A stretch of DNA of 64,000 bases. Origin: Tricholoma matsutake (Eukaryota > Basidiomycota > Agaricomycetes > Agaricales > Tricholomataceae). Below are positions 43,093 through 55,528 of the stretch, piece by piece. The stretch is from positions 3,534,001 through 3,598,000 of the forward strand of contig AP026546.1 of the NCBI GenBank assembly GCA_026075535.2. The letters run 5' to 3'. Below the pieces are notes generated by a model. The model was not told the origin of the DNA. It did not search any database and saw only the letters and a list, made by a program, of their open reading frames with translations. Every line of letters begins with the position of its first letter. The stretch's first letter is position 1. The translations under genes were made by a program, and so were the position numbers.

Positions 43093-45391
43093 TTACATGT
43101 CATCATCACTATCACTATCACTATCACTATTGTTTGCCTTACTTGCCTTTTCCTCTTGTTTTGCAATAACATGTCTAGTATGATAAAATAGCATGCTATG
43201 CAGAAACCAGTTGAAGTTACCAGGTGTCATTTTCTTTAACATTGATTCATATCCTCCCATCCATGCATTTGACTGTTCACAAGCCTGTTTGTTGCATGTT
43301 AGTCAAGTATCATTGTTACATGAAACAAGTATCAAAGCTTGCCTGTGTGTTGAATGCATGTCTGAAACAAGATTTGCCTTGTTTATCTTTGGCTTCAACA
43401 ACCAGATTAGGTGCAGAGCCATCTGCTGGTGCAGGATTACACCATTTCCTGCAAAGTTCATCATCATCTTGATGGTTGATGCAATGATAAGCATCAACAA
43501 TAAATTGTGTTGTCTTTTCCCATGCCCTTTCCCATGATCCATTCCTGAGAGCAGTTCAAAGTACCAGGCATGCTTTATCAATGCAAATGTAATCTGGTCT
43601 GGACTCTTCAGTATGAAAAACCTTCTCCAAAAGTGCCAAAATATTGGTTGGTGATTCAGCCTTTTGGAAATTTTGCCCAGGCAACCACAACACCACATAG
43701 TTCACATATTGTTTCAATGCAGTAAAATCTAGGAGCACTGAAATAATTTTTATGCTCCATTTCCAACATTGGTTCATCGTGTGGTTGTTCTGTTTGCTCA
43801 TTTGTTGAAATCCAAGGCAGCTTTTCAGCTGGCCTTTGTGTAATTCTTTGAAAACCAGGTGCAGACTGTCTTTTATGTTGAGTAATGTATTTCTTCCATT
43901 GCTGCTGATGCTGTTGACATGCTTGTGTTGCTCTGATTTTTTTGTTGTCACAGTTGTGAACACAGCATTTTGCACCATGGGTTTGTTCATGTATTGCACA
44001 AAAGATGGCACCACAACAGTTTATGAGATCATCTGCACAATTTTCATAAGCACAGTGCTTTGGCCCAAGCATGTTCCATCAACAACCACCATCTTTACTG
44101 GTGCTTTGTCAATGTCCATGCCATCTTCAGAGGTGAATGCAGATCTTGAACCAGAAGATGATGAACCAGATGATGATGAAGAACTGGAATCAACAGCTTG
44201 TGGAGAGGCTTGTTCAACCTCATCAACTCCAACTACAGCAGCAGAAAGAGCAGCTGGAGTAGTATCAGAAGTTGTTGCAATGTAGTCATGAGTGCATTCT
44301 GAACAAGCATGTTAATCTGCAGCTCTGAAAACTCCATTTTAACCAAGAATCAAGAAAGCTTCTTTTGTGATTTCACCAATTGCAAGATTATCCTGAACTG
44401 ACAGCTCCATATCAGCAGAAGCAGCAATGGTGTGGATGGACTCCTGAACAAAGGCCTGCCAGATTTGACAATGTGACAACCAATGAAACCCATGTTGCTG
44501 TGTTTTTCCAAAAGAATTATTCCAGAATTCCATGTATGCTGAGGCTGAGGCTTGAAAGCTGTACATGGCATTCACAACAGCATTTGAGAAAACCTGATCA
44601 ACCCATACACTTTGACCAACTTTGAGGTATTTGGCAGAATTCAAATACAAGTTGGTGAACTGGTTCTCTTCATTGATTTCTGGAGTGCACTCATGATTGA
44701 CACTATATGATGTCATGCAATTGGGGCATCTTCCGGTAAGAACTGGAGCATTCTTGTGAATGGTATTATTTTTCACAAGTGTTGCCAGGGGAATGTCTCT
44801 TTGTTTGGTTGTCTGAACAAGAGACCAAAATCCACATCCACTTGTGACACATTGATATGAAATAGGACAAATGATATGCACAGCTTCAATTGCTGTATAT
44901 GATATTGGGTTGAGAGCAGTTTTTAGATGGCCCTTTTTGTTGTATCTGATGAGGCCCAAGTGCTGTGCCAATTCATCAAGTTTGGTTGCAATGTTGCTGA
45001 CACTGTGGTTTTCAGAAATGCCTTCATACCAGTCAGATTCATGCAACAGGGATGCACTGTTGTTCACTTTTGCATGTACTGCCCATGACAAGCTTTTGAT
45101 CCAACTGTTGATAGCAGATATGATTTCTTCTTTTGCAAGTGAATACTGTTGTCTTGCATGTAAACTGAGAAGATCAGGATTTTTGGTCATTGTAAACAAC
45201 AGTAATAAGACTGTTGAAAGTGAGATGTCAGCTGAGAAGTTTTTTTGGATGAATTGACTGAACGAGAGAAATATCAATTCTGGAAATGGGCTGAATTCTG
45301 ACAATGCAGCAGCTGTGGACAGAAAACTAAGACCCAGCAGAATCCACAATGGCAAAGGTAGACAGCAAAGACTTGAAAACAGCCAGAGCAT
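43093..45391 (-). pseudogene. KDZ-associated cysteine-cluster protein (CxC5 and CxC6 type)
   Basis: The N-terminal part (45391-44339) has an unrecognised helical region and a CxC5-like cluster (CPISYQCVTSGCG...CPNC). After an acidic Ser-rich linker, a CxC6-like cluster follows (LGPKHCAYENC, GAIFCAIHEQTHGAKC, CDNKK, TQACQQH), then FYCIETICELCGVVVAW, ESRPDYICIDKACLVL and the tail QACEQSNAWMGGYESML ending in SDSDSDSDDDM and TAA 43093. The pattern matches proteins encoded alongside KDZ transposases. Two 1-bp frameshifts (near 44065 and 43677), a TAA for Gln and a TGA where relatives have Arg inactivate it. One intron (43342-43285) has GC-AG ends with a CTAAC branch site. Confidence 0.7.
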
Positions 45392-45477
45392 TGCTTTTGG
45401 GCAATTGGAGTCACTAAAAGAGGGGACTTAGAACTATAACATGGTTGGATTGGGCCATTGTATCTACTTACACAGCC

Positions 45478-47753
45478 TTAGATTTCTTCTTTTTCCTGCC
45501 AGTTACTTCTTTTGCTTTGCCTTTGCCCTTCTCCTTCTCCTTCTCCTTCTCCTTTTCCTTTTCCTTTTCCTTTTTCCATCTGAGTTTCTCCCATGTCAGA
45601 TCCTGCCTCTCTCTCTCCCTTTGTCAAACCCTCTCCCCCATTTGCCAGCCACTCCAGAAGATCAGAAAATGCATATGCAGGTTTCAATATTCCCACAACT
45701 CAATATCTGAGAGCTTGTCATCACTGTTCTCAAGCCAAGACACCATCATAAGATAAGCAGAAAGCTTTGGAAAAGCCTTCCTATATGTCAAGTGCCACTG
45801 TAATTTTCCCTTGAAAATGCTGATGATATCCAACTGTGTCTAAGGCATGACACGGGTACAGGTAAACCCATGATAATATGGTTACAGGTATGCATGGTTA
45901 CAGATATGGGTTGGAAGTTGCCATACCCAGGCAATACTGTATGGTGTTATGGGTATGATGCAGGTATGCCAGTGCTAGGATTTTGGTCAGGTGAGTGATC
46001 ATCTGACCTTGTGGATTCACTCATGACACTTCTAATTTAAAACTATAGGATGATTCATGACCACCACCACATAGCATCGTGGCCCAAATGACGTCTATCG
46101 TCATCTGGGCCCTAGGTATTTTTTTCTATCTTTTGTTCTTGTTTTTTTAACTAACTAATGTTTTTATTCGACTTTTAGGTTCTAATGGTGCTATAACAAT
46201 GAGACAACACCATCGACAGCACTGCCCCACCACCATTGCAAGACAATGGCTGCATTGCAGCCCAAATGACATCTATCGTTGTTTGGGCCCTAGGTATTTT
46301 TTTCTATCTTTTGTTCTTGTTTTTTCCTAAATAACTAATGTTTTTATTCAACTTTTAGGTTCTAATGGTGCTATAACAATGAGATGACACTGTCGACAGC
46401 ACCGCCCCACCACCATTGCGAGCCTCTGCTTGCAAGGTGGATAACAGGGATGGGAGCGGCGATGAACAAGAAATGACACACCCTGCCCCCAGCCTCACAA
46501 GCAACTGCTCATGGGGTGGATCACAGGTGAGATGACGATGACGAGCAGCAGTGGACCTGAGGACCACCACCACGACAGCAACCACTGCCACGAGCAACTG
46601 CTCATGGGGTGGAAACAGGGAGCAACGAGTTTCATTCTGGGTGACTATGGCCACCCCCCCCCCCCCCCTCTCGCTGCAAACAGCTGCAAACATGAGTGGG
46701 GGGGGTTTCTTGTTCGATATATTAGTTTAATCTAGTGTAATTATATTATTAAAATACATATTCATGTCAAAACCCGTGGTAATACTGCACCCTTAACCAT
46801 AGGGGTACAGTGTTGATGGGTACAGGTGTGGGTACCACAAAATATATCTGGGGGTTACCCATGTCATGCCCTACCTGTGTCAGCTTCCAATCAAAAACTT
46901 CTCTCAACTTTCCACTCTCCCATAATATATTGCAGGTCTTGACAGCCACCAAGCATGCCTTGTGATTGGTTAACTCAATCAGAATACTGAGAGAAGCAAT
47001 CATCTTGTCCTTGAACAGAGAGCCAGAGACAGAAAGAGGTGTAGACATGTGAGTTACAGGTGGGGTAGTACCAGTAGAACCAAGTGGAGTTGAGACAGAT
47101 AGCACAGGAAGGGATGTGGGTTGTTGTTCCTGATGTAAAATAAATATCAAGTAATCTTGATGGAGACTGTAAAAGTGTCTCACATAACAGACCAGAAGAA
47201 TATAGTCTTTCTTTTTCTTAATCCATTCAATGTCTTCATCAAACGATACTGCAGCATCATATTGGCCTTTGTCAGTCCACTCTCCTTGTTTATAAACAGA
47301 TATTTGAGGGTTGGTTTCTATCATGGGATTATTGTAAATGATAATAGACATGCATCAAGGCTCCATACTTTCAATTGGAGACCACTTTGTGGCAATAGAT
47401 TTGAGGATGGGTGCCATAGAAAACTGAACATTGACTTTGAGAATATGGAACGGCTTGACTTCAAGAGAATCAACTGATGAGTTATAAATATGTTCTTTTT
47501 CTGTCCTTAAAACTGGAGTCTCAAGATTGTCATTGTCACCTGCATCAGCAAAATTGAAGACATTCCCAGTGGCACATCCACACATATGTCCACCAGTAGT
47601 GCGGGATGATCCATGGAGAGCAGACAGTGGACTGGATGGTGGACTAGTCATATGAACATCTATGGGTGCTAAAAAGCAAAAGCAGAAGTAAAGACCTCCT
47701 ACCTGGATCTCGAAACCCTTTGGTTTGGACCATGGATGTTGCACCAGGAACAA
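45478..47753 (-). pseudogene. Unknown transposon-linked gene, split by a hAT MITE
   Basis: Minus-strand frames read from about 47750 (Ser/Pro-rich start), through KQGEWTDKGQYDAAVSFDED, IEWIKKKKDYILLVC, LLIELTNHKACLVAVK-like sequence and SGKLREVFDWKLTQ to the hAT insertion at 46873. Beyond it the frame continues as LDIISIFKGKLQWHLTYRKA, SAYLMMVSWLENSDDKLSD and a Lys/Gly/Glu tail ending at 45478. A 1-bp frameshift lies near 45705. It sits in the same orientation just upstream of the KDZ cysteine-cluster gene, so it may belong to the same transposon. Function unknown. Confidence 0.5.
45841..46873. mobile_element. hAT-type element carrying two intron-like modules
   Basis: 1,033 bp. The ends are TAAGGCATGACACGGGTA and the inverse of TAGGGCATGACATGGGTA. 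The flanking 8-mers are ACTGTGTC (45833-45840) and CCTGTGTC (46874-46881), 7 of 8 matching. Its interior holds GGGTA subterminal motifs, two tandem intron-like modules (about 46116-46178 and 46294-46359) and GAGC/GCTC hairpins like those in the TIR elements. No transposase. Confidence 0.85.
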
Positions 47754-47994
47754 CTATGATGATACATTAAAAAGACCAAGTCATATTTTTTTTCATCATT
47801 GAGGAGCCACCCAGCAAAAGATCTGCTGTAATTTACCCTCCCCCACCTATTCCAGTCAGAGTCCAGTTATTCCGGTTATTCTGACCAGATTCTGGTTGCT
47901 CCAGATGCTCAACTTAGAGTATATACCCTAATGGATAGTCAAATTTCAAGTCTTAAGTTGTCAAAGTGCCTACAAAATATATTTGTGCAGAGTA

Positions 47995-48082
47995 AGGATT
48001 GAACTCAAGACATCTTGATTAGAGTGATCACATGACAAACCAAACATGTGTGCTTAACCAGTTGAGCCACAGGAGAATTATT
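47995..48082 (-). repeat. tRNA-like Pol III promoter, left end of D2
   Basis: On the minus strand: TGTGGCTCAACTGGTTAAGC, then GTCATGTGATC and GAGTTCAATCC. Close to the right-end sequence of element C. Confidence 0.6.
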
Positions 48083-48164
48083 AGATAGTAATATAATGTT
48101 TATTCATGACACTCTAATTTTTTTTGGAGTAGTGAAAGATCAAATTTTTTGAATTAACCACATC

Positions 48165-48425
48165 CCTCACATTGAATGCGAGGGAGTGGGGATGATTGTG
48201 ATTACATAGATAAACAAAAAATCCTCCCTCTCACAAGATGCGAGAGGGAGTTTTATTTATATACATAAAAAGCTAACCCCTCACGCCGAACGCAAGGGGG
48301 GAGGTAAAAACATGAAGAAAAAAATCCCTCCCCCATGCAAAATGGGGGAGGGGGGGGCACAATACTAATAAATAATTAAAAGTACAAAAAAGATCCCTCC
48401 CCACATGAAGTGCGGGGGAGGGGGA
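48165..48425 (-). repeat. Array of five GC-rich hairpins
   Basis: Stems such as TCCCTCACATT..AATGCGAGGGA (48168), CCTCTCACA..TGCGAGAGG (48223), CCCCTCACG..CGCAAGGGG (48277), CCTCCCCCAT..ATGGGGGAGG (48328) and CCTCCCCACAT..GTGCGGGGGAGG (48397) are spaced 40-60 bp apart. Confidence 0.65.
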
Positions 48426-48959
48426 GGGGACGTGACCCCGCTGTTGTCTGTCCTTCCACCCACGATCCACCCCACGAGCAGTTGCTCGTGAGGCTGGGGG
48501 TAGGTGGCTTGTTATTGTTGTCATTCCACCCATGATCCACCCCACAAGCAGTTGCTCGTGAGGCTGGGGGTGGGTGGTGTGTCGTTGTCATCTCCTGTCC
48601 CTGTGCCTGGGCGTCATTCCACCCACAATCCACCCCACGAGCAGTTGCTCATGAGGCTGGGGGTGGGTGGCTTGTCGTTGTTTGTTGCTGTTGTCCCCTG
48701 TCTGGATTTGTGTTTTTTTCTTTTTTTTTTTGGGGGGGGGGGGGGGGGTTTGGGTGCATCAGTGCGACATGGCACGAGTACAGAGGTTGGTGGGTGCTTA
48801 CTAGGCAGGTACCCTTCCGGGGTCTCCTGGCATCCCTCTGCACCCTCCTAGCCCATGTCGACAGCCTCACATCCCATTTGAATGGGGAAGAGGGGATTGG
48901 GTGGGCGTGGGCGTGGGTTGCGCATTTTTGGTCGTGGCAGGTCGTCCCCAGTAGTATAC

Positions 48960-49500
48960 AACCTAAAAAGCAATAAATTACAATTAGTTCATTGATAAAA
49001 ACAAAAAGAAATAAGAAAAAACTTATCTATGGCCCAAATGATATTGCCGTCGTTTGGGCCTGCATTCCATCCAGTCAGCTCGCATTTTTCATCGTGGCAG
49101 GTCATCCCCAGTAGTATACAACCTAAAAAGCAATAAATTACAATTAGTTCATTGATAAAAAGAAAAAGAAAAAAGAAAAAAAAAACTTATCTATGGCCCA
49201 AATGATGGCAACGTTGTTTGGGCCCATGTTCCATCTGGCAGTAGAGTAGAACCTATAAAACAAAAGAAACAAATTAGTTAGTTTATAAAAACAAAAAGCA
49301 AACAAAAGAAAACTTACTTAGGGCCCAAACGACATGATCTGCATCATTTGGGCCTGTGTTCTGTCCAATCACATCATTTGGGCCCATGTTATGTCTGGCA
49401 GTCGAGTAGGACCTATAAAACAAACGAAACAAGTTAGTTAGTATGAAAAAACAAGAAGCAAACAAAAAAAAACATACTTAGGCCCCAAACAATGTGATCT
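48960..49500 (-). repeat. Four tandem intron-like modules of D2
   Basis: On the minus strand each unit has a TTTGGGCC hairpin, donor GTAAGT or ATAAGT, a pyrimidine-rich tract, CTAACTAAC or a degenerate form, and acceptor TATAG or TTTAG followed by GTTCTA or GTTGTA. Units repeat about every 120-160 bp. Confidence 0.6.
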
Positions 49501-50004
49501 GCGTCATTTGGGCCCGCATTCCATCCAGTCAGCTCATTTGAAGGTGGTGGTGATGGTGGCATTGGGTGTGGGAACGGTGGTGGTGGGTGCGCATGCAGTG
49601 GTGGTGGTAGAGTGGAGAAGAGGAGGAGGCAGCGTTGGCGACAGTGGTGGTGGTGGTGGTTGTGAGCTGGCAGTCACGTGTCACGTGTCATGCATATGCA
49701 TACTTATTAATTATTCCATTAATGGCTGTGATTAACAGTACTTTACAGTCCCCCACCTGTCCTAGTGGACTCCGACCAGACTGACCTGGAGTCTGACTGG
49801 AGTCCAAGTGGAGTCCGAGTGGAACTACACTAAGTCATGTAGAGTTCAATCCCCCACTGGAGTCCAACTGGAGTCTGAGTGGAGTCCAACTGGGGTCCGA
49901 GTGGAATGCATTTCAACCAAATGATAAGTCAATTAGATATGAGCTCAAAGGACTTTGGACTTGGTGAATTTCATAAAGTACCCACAAAATAAATTTGTGT
50001 ACTG

Positions 50005-50092
50005 CAGGAATTGAACTCAAGACCTCACCATAAGGAATCACATGACAAACCAAACAAGTGTGCTCAACCACTTGAGCCACAGGAGATTTATT
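50005..50092 (-). repeat. tRNA-like Pol III promoter, left end of E
   Basis: On the minus strand: TGTGGCTCAAGTGGTTGAGC, then GTCATGTGATTCC and GAGTTCAATTCC. Confidence 0.6.
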
Positions 50093-50277
50093 AGAAATCA
50101 ATATAAGGTTTATTTATGACTCAACTTTTCATATTCTTCGAGGAGGCATTTTTCAAACAATTAAGATCAAAAAAATTTAATTAACCACATCCCTCGTGTA
50201 GGACATGAGGGAGTGGGTATAATATAATAATAAACAAAAAAAACCCCTCTCACAAGATGCGAGAGGGGGGGGATTAT

Positions 50278-50678
50278 TGTTAGGGCGACACCCACTATCT
50301 GCTAGCTAAGACCGTGCAGGTTCTCTCTACAAGATGGGGGCAGGATCCGCGCTCGTGATGGGGGAATTGATGGTTTTGATGTGAGGGGTTATTAATAGGT
50401 GAGTTTGTTGAGATAGGCCTTTCACACCAAAAACGTAGGTGGAATACCTAAGAGAACACAACTGGGGTCCCCTAGGCATATATTTATGGTTTATATACTA
50501 TGTTACACATATTGTACATTGTTGTTACCGATGCACTTGTACATGCGCGTACATTTTGATGCGTGCGAAATAAAATTCTCACACTATCAAAGTGTAGCAT
50601 CATTTGGCATCATGTAGCATAATTCGACATAATAAAATAAAATGAAATTTTATTAGGTAATGGGGTGGTTTCCTAACA
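50278..50678 (-). repeat. gypsy-2 3' LTR
   Basis: 401 bp; differs from its partner mainly by transitions and a 4-bp insertion (GGTG) near the end. Confidence 0.9.
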
Positions 50679-50689
50679 TTACCCCCCTT

Positions 50690-52276
50690 TTATGCCTCGA
50701 CTTCCAGGTGAGAAAATATTATGTTTGTCCCCTCTGTGAAATTTTGGTAAGGCCGGAATTTCATCCCCTCATACACCATTCTTGCAATGCAATGCGGAGC
50801 ATTCAGATTACGTTTAAAGAATTGGGTGATTGCGTTACGCGCTCGCTTACAATTCTCTTTGGGTTCCCATGAATTATTTTCGTCGGTATAGTTTTTCCAC
50901 TTTATTAAGAACTCCAATTTGTTCCGTCGAAGACGTGAGTCTAGAATTTCTTCAACTATGTATTCTGGAGCACCTTCTACTATTATCGGAGGTTGTGGAG
51001 TAGTTTGTTGGCCAGGAATAGTGGGTGGGCGGTAAGGGCGTAGGCAGGATACATTAATCTCGGGATCAATCTTGAATGATTGGGGTAATTTTAGCACTAC
51101 CACATTAGGCAAGATTACTTTAGAGATCGCATATGGGCCAACTTGTTTTTCCGTAAGTTTCCTCAAAGGTTGTGGGATATTCAGGTCCTTGGTACTTAGC
51201 CATACCAAGTCACCAACTTTGTACTCTGGAGCGCGTGCTCGAGTACGATCCGTGTGTCGCATCATGTCATCACATGCTTTCTTCAATGCCGCCTCTGCTT
51301 CCTCTTGTACCTTTTGCATCTTAGATACAAAGTCTTCTGCCGACTGTACTTTGACTTCCCTTCTGGGTTCTACTCCCATGCGAGGATGATATCCATAATT
51401 CGCGAAAAAGGGTGACATATGAGTAGCCAAATGGAATTTGTTATTGTGGGAAAATTCGGCAATTGCCAACCATTCGGGCCAGTCGGTTTGTCGGTAGTTG
51501 ACAAACATACATAGGTACTGCTCCAACTCCTGATTCATTCTCTCTGTCTGCCCATCAGTCTGCGAGTGATATGCCATAGATAATTTAGTTTGAATTCCCA
51601 ATATGTTGTTTAGTTCTCGCATAAACACGGAAGCAAATTGTGGTCCGCGATCGGAGATAACGGTATCGGGTAACCCATGTAACCGCCATACCTGATTTAG
51701 ATAGAGGCACACCAAGCCCAATGATGAGGTTTCTGTAGTAGTAGGAATAATATGGACCTCCTTTGTAAAGCGGTCGCATACTACGAATATTGCATCGTAC
51801 CCTTGAGCCTCGGGTAATCCAGTAATAAAATCCACAGATATATCTTGCCATGGCGCTTTAGGTATAGGGTTCGGCATTAATTTTCCTGCAGGTTTCTCTG
51901 GAAATTTCTTCCCCCTCATGCACGTATCACATCCATCCACATACCCCAACACATACTTCGAAATTCCAGGCCACCAATAATTTCTCATTACTAATTCCAA
52001 TGTCTTCCATCTTCCTGGGTGTCCGGCAATCAGTGTATTGTGATGTAACCAGACGATCTCCCTTCGCAAATCCTGATCCTTCGGTACATACACTTTTCCT
52101 TGAAACAACACCAACCCTTGTTCCTCAGCCCATTCATCTCCTTTGATATTACCTTTCTTCTCTCCCTTCAGAGCTTTCACGGCTTCCACTACTTCATCGT
52201 CCATTTCCGAACATTGTCTAATTTTAGACAACATTTCCATTTCCGAGCTATCTATTAATAGATGCCCTTGATGCAT
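50690..52276 (-). pseudogene. gypsy-2 Pol: integrase and chromodomain
   Basis: A 528-codon open frame continues from RNase H across one TAA at 52295. It has the HHCC zinc region (HHNTLIAGHPGRWKTLEL; CDTCMRGK), the core DISVDFITGLPEAQGYD, ISDRGPQFASVFM and YHSQTDGQTERMNQELEQY with D, D and E intact, the GDLVWLSTKDL C-terminal region and a chromodomain (EYIVEEILDSRL; FLIKWKNYTDENNSWEP). It looks functional apart from the upstream stops. Confidence 0.92.
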
Positions 52277-52294
52277 AGCGCAAATGCGAAAGTA

Positions 52295-54654
52295 TTAGGT
52301 TTTGAGTAAGGTAACATTTTTATTGTCCTCCTCCACCCCCCTTTTATGATCAATACGTCTGGATAATGCATCTGCTTTCCTCATTAAGCTTCCCGCTTTG
52401 TGGACCAAGTGAAAGTTGAAATGCAATAGGAATAGTGCCCAACGCGCTTGCCTGCGATTAAGCTTTTTAGCAGACATAAAGTATTGCAGATTTTGATGAT
52501 CCATCCAGATCTCAATCTGATGCGTACATCCCTCCAAATAATGCCTCCACACCTCCAATGCTCGTATTATCCCCAACATCTCTTTGTCATGCACATCATA
52601 ATTCCTCTCCACATCATTCAACCCTTTTGACAAGTATGCACAAGGATGCCATTTGTCATCTTCGCACAGCATTGATAATACCGCTCCAGTAGCAAAATCG
52701 GATGCATTGGATTCCACTCACAAAGGGCGTGTGAAATCTACTGGGGCTAATATTGGTCCCTCCACAAACTTCCTCTTCAACTCCTCAAACGCTGTCTGCT
52801 GCTGCTCTCCCCACCTCCATACTACTCCCTTTTGCATAAGGTTATGTAAGGGTGCAGCAATTTTAGAAAAATTGTGCACAAAGTGATGATAATAATTTGC
52901 GAGTCCCAAGAAGGCTTGAACCTCCTTGACATGGGTGGGTGCAGGCCAATCTGTGATCGCCTGTACCTTGATCGGATCCATTTTGATCCCGTCAGGGCCA
53001 ATCAATAATCCTAGGAACTTAATCTCGCTTGCCCCAAACACACACTTCTCTGGTTTCAAAAATAGATCGTTTTCCGCCAACCTCCGTAGCACCTCCTGCA
53101 CTATCACCTCATGATTCTCTTCATCCTCTGTAAATATCAGAATGTCATCAATAAATATTATTACCACGCCTTTGTCTATTACATCCTTGAAAATGTTGTT
53201 CATCATATTTTGAAAGGTCGGGGGACTATTAGTCATCCCAAAAAACATGACAAGCGGCTCAAAGGATTTTTGACGTGTGGCAAATGCTGCCTTCCACTCA
53301 TCTCCTTTCTTTATTCATACATTGTTGTATCCCCATCGTAAATCCAATTTTGTAAAGACCTTGGCTTTTCCCACCTTGTCAATTATTTCTGAGATCAACG
53401 GCAGGGGGTACGCGTTCTTCACTGTCCACTCATTCAAATACCTATAATCTGTACACATCCTCTTCCTTTGGTCTTTCTTTGGCACGAAGAATATTGGTGA
53501 CGTCTGCGGTGATTTCGAAGGTCGTATGTATCCTTTGTGCAATTGCTCCTTCAGGAATGCATCCACTTCTTCTTGTTCCATGGGAGATAACAGATATACC
53601 TTCGACTTCTTCGGCACAAACCCTGGCTTCATCTCAATCGCATGATCCCATGGCTTCCACACCGGCATTCACTCAGACTCCTTCTTCTGGAACACTGACA
53701 GATGTTCATGATACACTTTTGGCACCCATTCCTCCACTGGCTTCTCCACCTTCATGATATTCTTGTCCCATGACTGTCCTCCACGAATTGTTCTAAAGGT
53801 TTGCTTCTGCTCTTCTTTCTTGATCATGATCGGAACTTCCCCATTTGGCATTTCCTCATCCTCCACTTCCTCCATTGTAACAGAATACTTTCTCGGACGT
53901 TCTTTCTCTTTCTTTTTCCTTTTTTCCTTCTTCATCTTCCTCCCATACACATTACATTCCTTAGGACAACGAGTCATTTGTACTTTCCCAGTTTTCCAAT
54001 CAATTTTGGGATTATGCTTCTGTAACCACGGACATCCTATTATTAGATTGGTTTTCCCAAGATCGCACACTTCGAATACGGCTCACTCCTGATGCTCCTG
54101 ATACTTTAGTACCATAGTCACCTCCTCCTTGATAGTTCCTCCATGATTGACTGTTCCATCAATATTGTACACCATTATAGGTTGCGCCAGCTTGCGTGTG
54201 TTAATACCGTTTCTGGTAATTAAGGATCAATTAATAAATAATCCTGTAGCACCACTATCAAGCAATGCTTCCACATCAATAGCTGCATGCATGTCCACTG
54301 TCTTCAATCCCACAGTCAAGGTGATTTCTGGTTCTATTCATGCAGAGCGAATAAAGAATTTAGGGGTTTTTGGAAATAGTGCTCGGCAATTTTCTTGGTC
54401 ACGTGATTCATAACAGTTGTACTCCTCCTCGATTTCCTTTTCTGATTTACTCTGGGTTTCCTCGGATACTAATACATTGTAACGATTCTGGGTCACCAAT
54501 GGGGAAACCTTCACTGGGACTCTTCCGCAAAATTCTTCTGCTTGCCTTCCTCTGGCTTCACTTCCTTGATTGTAGCTTCCCTAATCTTTCTTTTCTGCCT
54601 ACAATTCCTAGAAATGTGTCCTAACTGCCCACAGTTAAAACATTTAAGTGGGGC
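52295..54654 (-). pseudogene. gypsy-2 Pol: protease, RT, RNase H
   Basis: Protease has DSGATGLFIN near 54255. RT runs from [13 protein letters not shown] through [13 protein letters not shown], with the palm FIDDILIF intact (YxDD variant), to FLGLANYYHHFV. RNase H starts VESNASDFATGAVLS. TGA codons at 54338, 54227, 54083, 53669, 53315 and 52718 (plus-strand positions of TCA) fall between otherwise continuous sequence, and TAA at 52295 precedes YFRICAMHQG. Restoring only these points would give a single frame, but no repair is proposed here. Confidence 0.9.
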
Positions 54655-55528
54655 TCATCTCCCTGCTTGATCAACCTCCATTGCCTCTGCTGGTGCTGCT
54701 GACTCCGTAACTATAGGTGTCACTGCCATGGCCGGTGGCTGTGCCCTCGGAGCTTGTGCCTGAGGCGCCTTTCCTTTCTTGGACTTTCCTCCTGATGACT
54801 TTCCAGATTTACTACTTCTGTACATCAACTTTGACTCCGCCTGTTCCTGCCGATATTGCCAGTCAAGGCGCATTGCCCAATTATACCACTCATCCAATTT
54901 CTCTGGCATAGAAGGTAGTCGAAGCTTCTGCTTTGAACTGCAAAATAAATTCATCTGCCATTAAGGAACCTTGGCGCATGGTCTTTAATTTAGCATTGGC
55001 TGTCACCTTTGGATTAGGGTCTCCAAACTGTGCCTCCAATCTCTCCAGAAATTCCTTGAAGGTTGCAAATGGTTTATTTCCCATGGCAATTTGATTAATA
55101 GCCTCGTTTCTCCAGAACTGTGCTTTTCCCCCCTGAATGTATGAGAGAGCAAACATAATCCTAGACTCGGCTGTATGAAACTCTGGCTTCCTCCCATGGA
55201 TGTACAATACTATAGAGCTGATGAAGGATTTTGTATTCTCCATGGTACCGTCAAAGATTTGTGGGGGCACGTACTTAGGTAAGCACGCTTTTCCATTTCC
55301 GGATTTCTCTGCTGTCTCATCCTCCTGCGATATCCACTCCACCATCTCCTCCATCTCATCATCTCTTTCTCCTGTCGTCTCTGGCTGTACTTCCACTTGT
55401 CTGGGCTGTGATGCTGCCAATACTGACACTAATTGCGACATTTGTGCTGTGAGCACATCAATTTTTGCCTCTAGTGCTGGTATGGGAACAGGATTAGGAC
55501 CGGGATTAGAAGTTGAAGGTTCGGACAT
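54655..55528 (-). pseudogene. gypsy-2 Gag
   Basis: From about 55528, MSEPSTSNPGPNPVPIPALE, a helical stretch, then IMFALSYIQGGKAQFWRNEA and FLERLEAQFGDPNPK mark a Gag capsid. Near 54940 the frame jumps (FILQFKAEAS to PSMPEKLDEWYNWAMRLD), consistent with an internal deletion of the central capsid part. A basic SGKSSGGKSKKGK stretch follows, then TGA 54655 and the zinc knuckle CFNCGQLGHISRNC just downstream. Confidence 0.88.

Noticed and set aside
44350..44625. Open frames on both strands over the CxC5 region
   Set aside because: Only the 44339-45391 minus frame matches the cysteine-cluster family.
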